Positions 52,833 to 62,700 of a stretch of DNA of 64,000 nucleotides are shown piece after piece. Under the pieces are notes generated by a model. That model had not been told where the DNA came from. It saw only the letters and a program-made list of their open reading frames with translations, and ran no database searches. The stretch comes from an uncultured Clostridium sp. (GTDB taxonomy: Bacteria; Bacillota; Clostridia; Lachnospirales; Lachnospiraceae). The stretch spans positions 1-64,000 of the forward strand of contig CAMEIH010000002.1 of the NCBI GenBank assembly GCA_945917985.1. The letters run 5' to 3'. Position numbers and translations under genes: made by a program. Positions within the stretch are counted from its first letter, which is position 1; the number at the start of each line of letters is the position of its first letter.

Positions 52833-53768
52833 TTATGTATCAGTTTCCTGTTCTAAAATTGGTCTATAGTTAATGCTAACTTCTATATCTTGATTATAAT
52901 TTCCAAATCCTTTTCCGAAAATCGTTAATCCTCCCACATGTTCTGCATTTTCCGGGACCTCCAGTCTCAATTTCAGCATACTCAGATAGTCCAACTGAAA
53001 ATCCTCAATTGTCACATCTGAGACCGGTTCTCCATCCATAAAAGTCCCTTCACTATTAATCACCAAAACCTTAAGAATACCATACTGTCCCCAATTATCG
53101 TACCACCACTCGGGTGTGAAAATTCCTCTGACACCACCAAGATCTCCGGGGCTTGTCCATACTGCACATTTCTTATCATTAAGGAAAAAGGAAATATCTG
53201 ATGGCCATTCATTATTATATCCGGGAGCTTCAGACCCAAGTTCCATGGAAAAGGTTATCTGAGTGATTTTTTGTCCCTCCGGAATAAATGTAGGAATTAC
53301 ATATTCCACATATCCATGGGCGAACCATAATATATCCGCCGAATATCTGCCGGGGTGAGCAAAATAGCGAATATCGTCCACCTCACCAAGCAATGCGGCA
53401 CCGGTTGCCAAACCGCAAGTCGGAAAAATCTGATAATCCGTGTAGTGTCCTACCTTTATACTTGTCTGATATATATCCTTTCTCTCTTTCTCTGCATGAA
53501 TATCAATCAGTATCTTATCCTCACAAACAGAACACTTTTTTTGATTTCCGTGTCCTTCCAATTCGTTAGAAACAGTTACTAATCCACACTCTTCCAACAT
53601 CTTGATGTGATAGGTCATGGCACTGTTAGCTATTTTCAAATGATTTGCCAGATCATTCATATTCATACTGTTGTTTTCCAGAAGCAGACTAATGATCTCT
53701 ATGCGCACCTCCGATGCAAGTGCTTTAAACACATTAAGTCCTTCCTTCAAAGTGGGAATGTGCAGCAT
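52833..53768 (-). CDS. ArsR-type HTH regulator with C-terminal beta-sandwich domain
   Basis: A 311-aa protein. Residues 10-85 are an ArsR-like winged helix (FKALASEVRIEIISLLLENN, MNDLANHLKIANSAMTYHIK). A CSVCED motif follows, then a 220-residue C-terminal domain rich in aromatic residues (ILWFAHGYVEYVIPTFIPEG, WWYDNWGQYGILKVLVI) that looks like a beta-sandwich and may bind sugar. The ATG at 53768 has GGAGG eight bases upstream; an ATG five codons before lacks one. First gene of the operon with GH51, so it likely controls arabinoside use. Confidence 0.82.
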   Translation of the reverse strand: MLHIPTLKEGLNVFKALASEVRIEIISLLLENNSMNMNDLANHLKIANSAMTYHIKMLEECGLVTVSNELEGHGNQKKCSVCEDKILIDIHAEKERKDIYQTSIKVGHYTDYQIFPTCGLATGAALLGEVDDIRYFAHPGRYSADILWFAHGYVEYVIPTFIPEGQKITQITFSMELGSEAPGYNNEWPSDISFFLNDKKCAVWTSPGDLGGVRGIFTPEWWYDNWGQYGILKVLVINSEGTFMDGEPVSDVTIEDFQLDYLSMLKLRLEVPENAEHVGGLTIFGKGFGNYNQDIEVSINYRPILEQETDT

Positions 53769-53809
53769 TGCTTTATCCTCCATCTATAAAGTCAACATAT
53801 ACTTTCATT

Positions 53810-53839
53810 ATTATAAGCTATAGGATTTTTGATTGTCAA
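53810..53839 (-). promoter_or_regulatory. Promoter of regulator-GH51 operon
   Basis: Minus strand -35 TTGACA (53834-53839), 18-bp spacer, -10 TATAAT (53810-53815), 41 bp before the start. Confidence 0.85.
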
Positions 53840-53890
53840 TCTGCCACCCACTCTACGAACTGTCATCAGGTTTTCAGGAATATAAATGAA

Positions 53891-53923
53891 ATAGGCCAAA
53901 GAACAACAAAGCTTTGGCCTATC
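53891..53923 (-). terminator. Terminator of sugar-binding protein gene
   Basis: ATAGGCCAAAG, eleven bases, CTTTGGCCTAT: an 11-bp stem, about 25 bp after the stop; the following T-run is short (TTTC). Confidence 0.72.
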
Positions 53924-53947
53924 TCTTGAGGATAATTATTACAAATT

Positions 53948-55375
53948 CTAGTAAAGCACTTCTATTCCGAGTGTTTCCTGTGCTGCATTCCAGCTTTCTT
54001 TCCATTCAGCCATAATCTCATCATAAGTCTCAGAACCAGTAGCAGCAGCTTCTACGATTTTCTGCACTTTTCTATTACCTTCTGCATTAAAAGAAAGCTC
54101 GGATTCTGCATTCATCTGGTTCAGGTAATCTGCTTCTCCTTCAAGTGCCACCTTATCACTTAAAACAGTACATCCGTCAAACGCGGAATACATATCAGGA
54201 TTCTGACCATCCTTATCAACGGTATATCCACCTTCATTGTAGCACCAGCCCGAATCCTCTGTAAGCCACTTAAGGAAAATCATAGCTGCCGTTTTATTCT
54301 CATCTGAAGAATTTACGTTGATTGCACTTGCATAATCGCCACCTGCTAATACATACTGCGTTCCACCTACCGTAATGGGGAAAGGCATATATCCGACATC
54401 CTCGCCATGGTCACCGGCTTCTACCATCTGTGCATACGCCCAAGAGCCAAGTACCATCGCTCCGATTTCACCACGATTCAACATACCCTTGCAGCCTTCC
54501 CAGTCTGTTGTTGTATAATCATCTTCAATCAATTCATTAGCAACTGCATCATAAAGAATCTTGTATAATGCATATGCTCCTGTACCATCACCATTGTTCT
54601 TAAAAGGATCTTCCGTGTGAACGAACTTTTGATTTACATAAGTATCATCACCATTAGATACAATACCCAGGTATGCATCCCATGCACCCATCGTCCAGCC
54701 TGCTGCATAGTTGGTATAAAGAGGAATTGCATCTGTGTTATCCTTAATCGCCTGAAGTGCTGCAATAAATTCATCGGGGGTTTTAGGAAGCTCTGTAACA
54801 CCTGCTGCTTCAAACACAGCTTTGTTGTATAAAACGCCCTGCGCATTTGCCATATAGGGAATACCATATGTATAACCATCATATTCTGTCTGACTTGCAA
54901 AATTTATTTCCTTATCCATGTTTTCAAAAGTGTCCAAAGGATAGAAATAATTGCTATATTCTGCCTTATCAATCGCAGGAATCGCCATTATGTCAGCATA
55001 ATCACCTGCAGAAAGTCGAAGTAAGGCTTCCTCTGCAAAATCAGGAATTGCTTCCACTTCAACGGTAATATTAGGATATACCTTATTAAAATCACTGACA
55101 ATCGCATCCAGAGTACCATCTTCACCACGATCTGTTCTATGTGTGGTCCACTTAATACTTGCCGTATAGTCAAGATAGTCTGTTCCTACATTAATTTCAG
55201 AATATGCGGGTACGCCTGTCTTGGCTTCTTCAGCAGTTGTTTCAACCTCCTGCGTCTTTTCTGCTTCTGCAGGAGCTTCTGAATTGGAAGTATCATTTGA
55301 ATTACTGCCACATGCAGTCAAAGACAACATCATTGCTGATGCTGTTACCAATGCCAGAATTTTTCTTAACTTCAT
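53948..55375 (-). CDS. Sugar ABC transporter substrate-binding lipoprotein
   Basis: A 475-aa extracellular solute-binding lipoprotein (family 1). Signal peptide MKLRKILALVTASAMMLSL with lipobox LTACGSN. After an acidic S/E/A linker comes the two-lobe binding fold (TLDAIVSDFNKVYPNITVEV, YGIPYMANAQGVLYNKAVFE, GEIGAMVLGSWAYAQMVE). The ligand is probably an oligosaccharide. No permease or ATPase gene lies next to it, which is unusual. It has its own promoter and terminator. AAGGAGG precedes the ATG. Confidence 0.93.
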   Translation of the reverse strand: MKLRKILALVTASAMMLSLTACGSNSNDTSNSEAPAEAEKTQEVETTAEEAKTGVPAYSEINVGTDYLDYTASIKWTTHRTDRGEDGTLDAIVSDFNKVYPNITVEVEAIPDFAEEALLRLSAGDYADIMAIPAIDKAEYSNYFYPLDTFENMDKEINFASQTEYDGYTYGIPYMANAQGVLYNKAVFEAAGVTELPKTPDEFIAALQAIKDNTDAIPLYTNYAAGWTMGAWDAYLGIVSNGDDTYVNQKFVHTEDPFKNNGDGTGAYALYKILYDAVANELIEDDYTTTDWEGCKGMLNRGEIGAMVLGSWAYAQMVEAGDHGEDVGYMPFPITVGGTQYVLAGGDYASAINVNSSDENKTAAMIFLKWLTEDSGWCYNEGGYTVDKDGQNPDMYSAFDGCTVLSDKVALEGEADYLNQMNAESELSFNAEGNRKVQKIVEAAATGSETYDEIMAEWKESWNAAQETLGIEVLY

Positions 55376-55427
55376 TTCTTTTCCTCCTTAATTTAAAAAA
55401 TATTTTAAATATTTCTAATCTTTTTTA

Positions 55428-55456
55428 AGTATATCATGATGTTTTTTTTATGTCAA
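55428..55456 (-). promoter_or_regulatory. Promoter of sugar-binding protein gene
   Basis: Minus strand -35 TTGACA (55451-55456), 17-bp spacer, -10 TATACT (55428-55433). Just downstream, AAATATTT-aa-AATATTT (about 55399-55416) is an AT-rich dyad that could be an operator. Confidence 0.85.
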
Positions 55457-55469
55457 TATTTACTCCCAC

Positions 55470-55495
55470 AAAAAAAGCGCCCAAAGCGCTTTTTT
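55470..55495 (-). terminator. Terminator of the GH2 gene
   Basis: Minus strand AAAAAAGCGC-tttgg-GCGCTTTTTT, 13 bp after the GH2 stop. Confidence 0.88.
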
Positions 55496-55508
55496 GATTT
55501 TGAGATAT

Positions 55509-57305
55509 TTACTTAATGTCCTCTGCCTTTTCCCGGTAAAACTTCTGTAATACGGAAAATGCCAGTTTTCTGTATTTTTTGTCCTCAGAGCATAAACCTT
55601 TTCTGTTGTAATATTTCTGGATACTGCTTGTTCTTCTGGGACATCTGAAGTCATAGAGTATCCAGGGTGTCATTCCCTTGATATAACTGATTTTTCTGAT
55701 TTCCTCTATCTGCCGCTCATAGACATAGGCCTGACACTCTTCCGTTCCCTTGTCTGTGATCGTTCCATGATGACCCGGCAGCGCATCTGCTCCGAATTCC
55801 GTGATGACAACAGGTTTGGACGGATTGCTGTTCTGAAATAGCTGAGGCAGTTTCTCAAAATCAGGAGTATACCATCCGCAGTATTCATTAATACCGATCA
55901 CATCCAGATACTCGGCAAGACGATCTGCTATGGCATTCTTTTCGCCATCCACCAGGCATGCTGCCGATACCAGTCTGGTTTCATCCTCCTGATGCGCACA
56001 GTTTGCAAGACGACTCATGAATTGTAAGCGCTCATCCGTATCCGCATTTTCATTTCCCACAGACCAGATGATCACACTGGCGCGGTTATAGTCTCTGCCG
56101 ATCAATTCTTTCAACTGATTTTCCGCATCCTCGTAGGTCGCCTCCCGCTCAAACCGGATTGCCCAGTATACCGGAATTTCTTCCCACAAAAGCATTCCCA
56201 GCTTGTCTGCCAGTCTTGCCATCCTCTCGCTGTGCGGATAGTGTGCAATTCTCATAAAATTGCAGCCAAGTTCTTTTGCTATCTGCAGGTTTTCTATTCT
56301 TTCTTCATCGGTTAATGCTTTTCCATGCTCCACACTGTCTTCATGACAGCTCACACCACGCAGAAAAACGGACTTTCCGTTAAGGAAAATCTCCCTGCCT
56401 TCAACCTTTATTTCGCGAAAGCCAACTCTGTCACTTACATGGTCATTCAGACAGGATACTATTACCTCATATAATTTGGGCACTTCCGGTGACCAGAGCT
56501 GTGGCTTTACTTCTATTATCTCTGCACCGGTTCCATCCTTTACATCAATCTGTTTGTGCACTCCCAGTTCTTCTATGGAAATCATCGCCGTAGTCATTAC
56601 AGACTCGGATAGTTTTATTTCTGCCCGGATACGGCTGTATGTCCCGTCCGGCACCAGTGCAATCCTGAAATCCTTTATATATGTCTTCGGAAGACGGATT
56701 AACTCAATATCCCGATAGATGCCTCCATAGTTGAACCAGTCCGTATTTTCCGTGGGCACCTGCTCCGGTCTTCTGGTACTGTCCACCACCAGAATGATGC
56801 GATTGTCCGCCTTCAATTCCTTCGTAATATTAAAATATGCCGGTGTGGAGCCTCCTCTATGCATACCCACATACTCTCCGTTGACAAAGACGCGGCACAG
56901 ATAATTGGCTGCACCTATCTTTAAGACAATCTCTTCCTCCTCATTCTCTCTCTGATAAGAGAATTTTCTGGTAAAAACCATACTTCCTTCATACAACAGA
57001 TACTCTTTTTCTACTGTATTCCAGCAGGCAGGAAGCTGCATAACCGGCCATTCGTCAAACGAGTAATCGACAGGCAGGGAATATCCCTTTTCATCGAAAT
57101 ATTTTTCCAGAAACCACTTTTGTCTTAAACAGGTATCATACTGATCTATGGCATAGTGCCACTGTCCGTTAAGGGACTGTGTCTTTCTCCCACTGTCAAA
57201 GATCATAGTCTCTGCGTTTGCCTGTTTCCCCTCATATTGCTGTGCGTAATCCTCAAGGTGGATGTCAGACATATATTTTTTTGCTTTCTCTTTTTGGGTA
57301 TCCAT
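55509..57305 (-). CDS. GH2 beta-glucuronidase-like enzyme
   Basis: A 598-aa cytosolic glycoside hydrolase family 2 enzyme, close in length to E. coli GusA (603). N-terminal sugar-binding and Ig-like domains, then a TIM barrel. [17 protein letters not shown] is the family 2 signature, the acid/base Glu is in WSVGNENAD and the nucleophile Glu in [12 protein letters not shown]. Near the C-terminus [16 protein letters not shown] supplies an N-x-K motif, which in beta-glucuronidases recognises the glucuronate carboxylate. This favours glucuronidase over galactosidase. Start at 57305 (MDTQKEK) with AAAGAGAG upstream; the frame extends upstream into the RHH gene. It lies 34 bp after that gene and may be read through from it. 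Confidence 0.88.
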   Translation of the reverse strand: MDTQKEKAKKYMSDIHLEDYAQQYEGKQANAETMIFDSGRKTQSLNGQWHYAIDQYDTCLRQKWFLEKYFDEKGYSLPVDYSFDEWPVMQLPACWNTVEKEYLLYEGSMVFTRKFSYQRENEEEEIVLKIGAANYLCRVFVNGEYVGMHRGGSTPAYFNITKELKADNRIILVVDSTRRPEQVPTENTDWFNYGGIYRDIELIRLPKTYIKDFRIALVPDGTYSRIRAEIKLSESVMTTAMISIEELGVHKQIDVKDGTGAEIIEVKPQLWSPEVPKLYEVIVSCLNDHVSDRVGFREIKVEGREIFLNGKSVFLRGVSCHEDSVEHGKALTDEERIENLQIAKELGCNFMRIAHYPHSERMARLADKLGMLLWEEIPVYWAIRFEREATYEDAENQLKELIGRDYNRASVIIWSVGNENADTDERLQFMSRLANCAHQEDETRLVSAACLVDGEKNAIADRLAEYLDVIGINEYCGWYTPDFEKLPQLFQNSNPSKPVVITEFGADALPGHHGTITDKGTEECQAYVYERQIEEIRKISYIKGMTPWILYDFRCPRRTSSIQKYYNRKGLCSEDKKYRKLAFSVLQKFYREKAEDIK

Positions 57306-57339
57306 ATTTTTTCTCTCTTTTCCAATCTCTTCTTTGTTT

Positions 57340-57543
57340 TTAAATATCAAGCTCCGGCGGAACATCAATCTCATCGGATACATATTTACCGTTTTTCCTT
57401 CGCTGTCTGACACACTCGGACAGAAGGTATTCTATCTGTCCGTTGACAGAGCGAAAGTCATCTTCCGCCCAGGCGGCAATGGCATCATAGAGTTTCGATG
57501 ACAGTCTGAGCGGAATCTGCTTTTTGTTATTATCTGCTGCCAT
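57340..57543 (-). CDS. Arc-like ribbon-helix-helix protein
   Basis: A 67-aa protein. [20 protein letters not shown] then [18 protein letters not shown] fits the ribbon-helix-helix DNA-binding fold of Arc/MetJ. The acidic tail ([12 protein letters not shown]) is short. It follows the SPFH gene by 3 bp. The pair is frequent in Firmicutes. A palindrome overlapping the promoter of the pair is a good candidate for its binding site. Confidence 0.85.
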   Translation of the reverse strand: MAADNNKKQIPLRLSSKLYDAIAAWAEDDFRSVNGQIEYLLSECVRQRRKNGKYVSDEIDVPPELDI

Positions 57544-57546
57544 AGC

Positions 57547-58536
57547 TTAGTACAGACTTCCTGTATTCACGATGGGCTGGGCATCATGATTGCCGCACAA
57601 AACTACCAGAAGATTCGAAACCATTGCCGCTTTGCGCTCTTCGTCCAGTTTCACGATATCATTTTCATTCAACCGCTCCAGTGCCATTTCCACCATACCC
57701 ACAGCGCCGTCCACGATCATCTTTCTCGCGTCGATAATAGCGGATGCCTGCTGTCTTTGAAGCATGACTGCCGCAATCTCAGGTGCATAAGCAAGATAGG
57801 TGATTCTTGCTTCCACGATCTCAATACCTGCTTCGTTTACTCTTGCCTGAATCTCATCCTTGATCCTGCCTGCCACTGTCTCGCTGGAACCCCGAAGGCT
57901 TCCTTCGTCTGCCACTCCGTCACCGGTAGTGTCCACATTGGGTGCCACATCATACGGATAAAGACGCACAATATTTCGAAGGGCACTGTCGCACTGCAGG
58001 GAAAGGAATTCCTTATAATTGTCAACATTGAACACTGCCTTTGCAGTATCGGTGATCCGCCAGGTAACGGCAATTCCGATCTCCACCGGATTCCCAAGGC
58101 AGTCATTGATCTTCTGGCGGTTATTGTTCAGAGTCATAATCTTGAGGGAAATCTTCTTTGAAGTTGTTTCCCCGGCTTCCGTCACATTCTTGGCTTTCAC
58201 ATCGCCACTTTGATTCAGCTGTGTCTTCGCCGCCGGATTGACTGCCGAGCAGAACGGATTGACAAAATAAAATCCGGGTTCTTTAATGGTTCCTATGTAT
58301 TTTCCGAATAAGGTCAGAACCAATGCTTCCTGCGGTTTCAATACTTTAAGTCCCGGCCATAAAAGCCATGTAACTGAGAGAAGAATCACACTTACAATAA
58401 AGAGTGCCGGATTCTTCCCGTCATCCATCATGATGCCTCCCACAATCGTTCCGATGATTGCCAGAATGTAAATCACGATGGAAAGTAATAAAACTGCCAT
58501 ACCGTTTTTCTTACTGTTCAATATTTTTTCTTCCAT
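57547..58536 (-). CDS. SPFH-domain (stomatin/prohibitin-type) membrane protein
   Basis: A 329-aa protein. Two hydrophobic segments at residues 14-65 (MAVLLLSIVIYILAIIGTIV, LFIVSVILLSVTWLLW) anchor it, then an SPFH domain (KPQEALVLTLFGKYIGTIKE, PVEIGIAVTWRITDTAKAVF, AGIEIVEARITYLAYAPEIA) and a helical end with MLQRQQASAIIDARKMIVDG. Such proteins form oligomeric rings on membranes and organise microdomains. AAGGAG precedes the ATG. It is the first gene of a pair with the RHH protein. Confidence 0.92.
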   Translation of the reverse strand: MEEKILNSKKNGMAVLLLSIVIYILAIIGTIVGGIMMDDGKNPALFIVSVILLSVTWLLWPGLKVLKPQEALVLTLFGKYIGTIKEPGFYFVNPFCSAVNPAAKTQLNQSGDVKAKNVTEAGETTSKKISLKIMTLNNNRQKINDCLGNPVEIGIAVTWRITDTAKAVFNVDNYKEFLSLQCDSALRNIVRLYPYDVAPNVDTTGDGVADEGSLRGSSETVAGRIKDEIQARVNEAGIEIVEARITYLAYAPEIAAVMLQRQQASAIIDARKMIVDGAVGMVEMALERLNENDIVKLDEERKAAMVSNLLVVLCGNHDAQPIVNTGSLY

Positions 58537-58559
58537 AATGAATCGTCTCCTTCTTTTTT

Positions 58560-58597
58560 GATATCACTATGATATCGCTTTGGTATTTATAATTCAA
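58560..58597 (-). promoter_or_regulatory. SPFH-RHH promoter with palindromic operator
   Basis: Minus strand -35 TTGAAT (58592-58597), 17-bp spacer, -10 TATCAT (58569-58574). The palindrome GATATCA-cta-TGATATC (58560-58576) overlaps the -10, and a related GGTAT lies one helical turn further. Stacked short boxes at about 10-bp spacing are typical of ribbon-helix-helix repressor sites. Confidence 0.75.
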
Positions 58598-58601
58598 GGT
58601 T

Positions 58602-59048
58602 TTAACGCAAGTTTTTTATTTCCATATACTTTTCTATCAATTTGGGCTGTATGAATGGATATGTCCAGTTCTCGGGCAATTTATCCGTAAGTATCACCTG
58701 TTCCATCTCACTATGAAGCTTACCTGAAAATTCCATTATTTCCGCAAAACATAATAATCCGAATGTTTCCTCACCGGTCTCATTTATACTGTTCTTACCT
58801 GTAACGGAATAAATGCATATTGGCTTAATATCGAACCGGATGGCACCTGTTTCTTCCTGAAGTTCCCGCTTAGCAGTCTCTAAAATATCTTCTCCGGCTT
58901 CGCGATGCCCTCCAGGTGCCTCATAGGTATCTCGTTCCTTATGTTTACAAAAGACCCACTTGCCATTGCTCTTTGAAATAATCACTGCGAATTTTAATAG
59001 AGAATCATCGACTGTATCATAAAATTTTACTTCTAACATTTTTTTCAT
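58602..59048 (-). CDS. NUDIX hydrolase
   Basis: A 148-aa protein with the complete Nudix box GGHREAGEDILETAKRELQE ETG (GX5EX7REUXEEXGU, residues about 47-69). It hydrolyses a nucleoside diphosphate linked to another group; substrate not predictable. The ends of the protein are ordinary. The start is either ATG 59048 or ATG 59039; both lie close to AAGGGAAA. No operon partner. Confidence 0.9.
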   Translation of the reverse strand: MKKMLEVKFYDTVDDSLLKFAVIISKSNGKWVFCKHKERDTYEAPGGHREAGEDILETAKRELQEETGAIRFDIKPICIYSVTGKNSINETGEETFGLLCFAEIMEFSGKLHSEMEQVILTDKLPENWTYPFIQPKLIEKYMEIKNLR

Positions 59049-59219
59049 TTTCCCTTATTACCGCTTTTTCTTTCCCAATTACATCACTTAATGTAATACC
59101 TGTTTTATTTACAATACCACCATATGCATCTATTATCAATTTACTCTCGTAATATCTTGGCTTCCCTATACTTTATTTCTTGACTTCTCTATACCCTGAT
59201 TCAGGCATTTCACAGATTG

Positions 59220-59470
59220 AATTTCTGCTCCAAAATTTTCTCCGAGGGTATTTCAAGGCCTTTCCGTCTCTCATACCCTTCTTCTGCCATTTCACTGTCT
59301 GGATCTCTGCTCACAAGCTTCCTCCGAGGGTATTTCAAGGCCTTTCCGTCTCTCATACCCTTCTTCTGCCATTTCACTGTCTGGATCTCTGCTCACAAGC
59401 TTCCTCCGAGGGTATTTCAAGGCCTTTCCGCCTCTCATACCCTCGTTCCGCCATTTCACAGACAGGATAT
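59220..59470. repeat. 82-bp tandem repeat, about three copies
   Basis: The landmark CCGAGGGTATTTCAAGGCCT recurs at 59242, 59324 and 59406, exactly 82 bp apart. The first two units are almost identical, the third is diverged at its end. Each unit contains GAGGGTAT and ATACCCTT arms that could form a hairpin. No real coding frame: open frames exist on both strands only because the unit happens to be free of stops. It lies in a 688-bp gap (59049-59736). Confidence 0.92.
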
Positions 59471-59547
59471 ATTTAAAGCCAAACCAAGACATTCCACACC
59501 TCGGGGAGATACACATTTCACATATTTCCCCGCCTTACAACCAACAA

Positions 59548-59687
59548 GCAGGCAGTCAATGTTCTTATACGGGCCTTATAAAAACGCCGGCACTTGGTGA
59601 GCTTTCGCCATAAGCGAAAAGCGAACCTAGTACCGCTGCGTTTTTATAGAGCGAAAGCGTGCCCGAATAAGAATCTTGACTGCCTGC
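59548..59687. repeat. ~140-nt nested palindrome (structured element)
   Basis: Outer arms GCAGGCAGTCAA (59548-59559) and TTGACTGCCTGC (59676-59687) pair perfectly. Next TCTTAT with ATAAGA, GGGC with GCCC, then TATAAAAACGC (59577-59587) with GCGTTTTTATA (59638-59648). The tip has GCTTTCGC-cataa-GCGAAA and ACT.GGT with ACC.AGT. Bulges are symmetric. Such a long nested fold suggests a structured RNA, a strong terminator for carB (50 bp away), or a small non-autonomous mobile element. Confidence 0.8.
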
Positions 59688-59736
59688 TGCGTACGTTCAT
59701 GCAATATTTATTTCAATTTTATTTTGAGTCCTCTTT

Positions 59737-62700
59737 CTACTCTTCCCTGAGTCCTCTGCTCTTCACAGTCGCAATATCGATCAGTGTAAACTTCTCATGC
59801 TTCTGCTCCATACTGGTCACCAGCGCTCTTGCGGTATCCATGGCAGTGATACAGTTCACACCGGTCTCAATGGCTGTTCTTCTGATGAGGAAGCCGTCCC
59901 TTGTCTTGTCACGTCCCTGTGTAGGGGTATCGATCACAAGATCGATCTTATGACCAAGGATCAGGTCCATAACCGTAGGCGATTCCTGAGAGATCTTGTT
60001 TACCTTTCTGGCTTTCACACCTGCTTCCTGCAAAGCGGCACAGGTACTTCTGGTAGCATAAATGATATAGCCGAGCTTCTCAAAGCGCTTAGCGATCTCA
60101 ATGGCCTCGCCCTTATCCGCATCCTTTACGGTAATGATCATCTGTTTATACTTGGGCAGATCCACGCCCGCTCCAAGGAACGCTTTGTAGAGAGCTTCAT
60201 TGAAGGTCTTCGCAATACCGAGACATTCGCCTGTGGATTTCATTTCCGGTCCCAGGCTGATCTCGGCACCACGAATCTTCTCAAAGGAGAATACAGGCAT
60301 CTTAATAGCGAAATAGTCTGCTTCCGGCTGAAGTCCCGGCTCATAGCCAAGCTCCCTGATGGTCTTGCCGATAATAACCTCGGTGGCAAGATCCACGATC
60401 GGGATTCCTGTTACCTTGCTGATATAAGGCACGGTACGGGAAGAACGTGGATTGACCTCGATCACATAGACATCCTCGCCGATGGCAATGAACTGGATAT
60501 TGATCAGTCCCTTGACATGAAGAGCCTTGGCAAGTCTTCTGGTATATTCCGCAATCTTTTCTTTTACCGTCTGTGAAATGGTAGGTGCAGGATAAACGGA
60601 GATACTGTCTCCGGAATGGACACCTGTTCTCTCAATATGCTCCATAATACCGGGGATCAGGATATCGGTGCCATCGCAGACCGCGTCAACCTCGATCTCC
60701 TTGCCCTGCAGATATTTATCAACCAGAATCGGATGATCCTGTGCGATCCGGTTGATGATATTCATAAACTCTTCAATCTCTTCATCGGAAATGGCAATCT
60801 GCATGCCCTGTCCGCCAAGCACGTAGGAAGGTCTCACAAGAACAGGATAACCTAACCGGTTGGCAACGGCCTTTGCTTCCTCGGCGGTATAAACGGTGCC
60901 GCCTGCTGCCCTTGGGATCTCTGTCTGTTCCAGGATCTTGTCAAATAATTCTCTGTCCTCGGCAGCATCCACATCCTCCGCCTTGGTGCCGAGAATGGGA
61001 ACGCCCATCTTCATCAGGCTTTCCGTCAGCTTGATGGCCGTCTGTCCGCCGAACTGTACCACGGCGCCGTCAGGCTTCTCTATATTGACAATGCTTTCCA
61101 CATCCTCCGGTGTCAGAGGCTCGAAATACAGCTTATCCGCGATGTCAAAGTCGGTACTTACGGTTTCCGGATTGTTGTTGATGATCACCGTCTCATAACC
61201 CGCCTTTGAAAATGCCCAGGTGGCATGAACGGAGCAATAGTCAAATTCGATACCCTGTCCGATTCTGATGGGGCCGGAACCAAGCACTAATACCTTCTTT
61301 GGCGGATTTGTCTTAACCGCCTCATTCTCACTTCCGTATACGGAATAATAGTAAGGTGTACTTGCTTCAAATTCTGCGGCGCAGGTATCTACCATCTTGT
61401 ATGCTGCCACGATACCGTTATCGTAGCGCATCTTCTTGATCTCTTCTTCCGGTATGCCGGTCAGTCTGCTGATCACATTATCCGGGAATTCAATTCTCTT
61501 TGCTTCCTTCAGAAGCTCCACGGTAAGAGGGCCTTCCTTCAGGGCATTTTCCATCTCTACTAAAATGGCAAGCTTATCGATAAACCACTCATCAATCATG
61601 GTGATCTCATGGATGGTATCATAATCCATTCCCTTGCGGAGTGCTTCCGCGATCACATAGATTCTCTGGTCATCTACAATCTTCAGTCTGTCTTTTAGTT
61701 CCTCCAGGGAAAGCTCACTGAAATCATAGCTTAAGAGGCAATCCACATGCTGCTCCAGAGAACGAATCGCCTTCATCAGGGCGCCCTCGAAGTTATTGCA
61801 GATGCTCATCACTTCACCGGTGGCCTTCATCTGGGTGGTCAGTGTTCTCTTCGCCGTAATGAATTTATCAAAGGGAAGTCTCGGCAGCTTGACCACACAA
61901 TAATCTAATGTAGGTTCAAAGCTTGCATAGGTCTTTCCCGTAATGGCAGTTTTGATTTCATCGAGCGTATAGCCAAGTGCGATCTTTGCTGCAACCTTGG
62001 CAATAGGGTATCCTGTTGCCTTACTTGCAAGAGCGGAAGAACGGCTGACTCTGGGATTTACCTCGATGACACAATATTCAAAGCTGGTGGGATGGAGCGC
62101 AAACTGCACGTTACATCCGCCGGTGATCTGCAATTCATCTATGATATTTAAAGCTGAACTTCTCAGCATCTGATATTCCTTGTCGGAAAGGGTCTGGGAG
62201 GGCGCAACTACGATACTGTCACCGGTATGCACACCCACGGGATCGATGTTTTCCATGTTACATACGGTGATGCAGTTGCCTGCGCTGTCGCGCATCACCT
62301 CATACTCGATTTCCTTCCAGCCGGCAATACAGCGCTCCACAAGAACCTGTCCCACACGGGAAAGACGAAGGCCGTTTTCCAGAATGGTTTCCAGCTCTAT
62401 CTGATTGTGGGCGATGCCGCCGCCGGAGCCTCCCAGTGTATAGGCAGGACGAAGCACTACGGGATAGCCGATGGTATTGGTAAAGGCGATACCATCCTCG
62501 ATACTCTCCACCACCTTGGATGCCGCACATGGCTCACCGATCTTTTCCATGGTGTCCTTAAATTCCTGACGGTCCTCCGCTTTTTTGATGGTAGCTGCCG
62601 TCGTTCCCAGAAGCTTTACATTGTGGGAAGCAAGGAAGCCACTCTCCTCAAGCTCCATACCAAGATTAAGACCGGCCTGGCCTCCCAGTGTGGGAAGAAT

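Noticed and set aside
59220-59470. CRISPR array
   Set aside because: The whole 82-bp unit is repeated; there are no short repeats with unique spacers and no cas genes.
59180-59516. Open frames on both strands through the 82-bp repeats
   Set aside because: The period (82) is not a multiple of three, products change frame from copy to copy, and no ribosome site precedes them.
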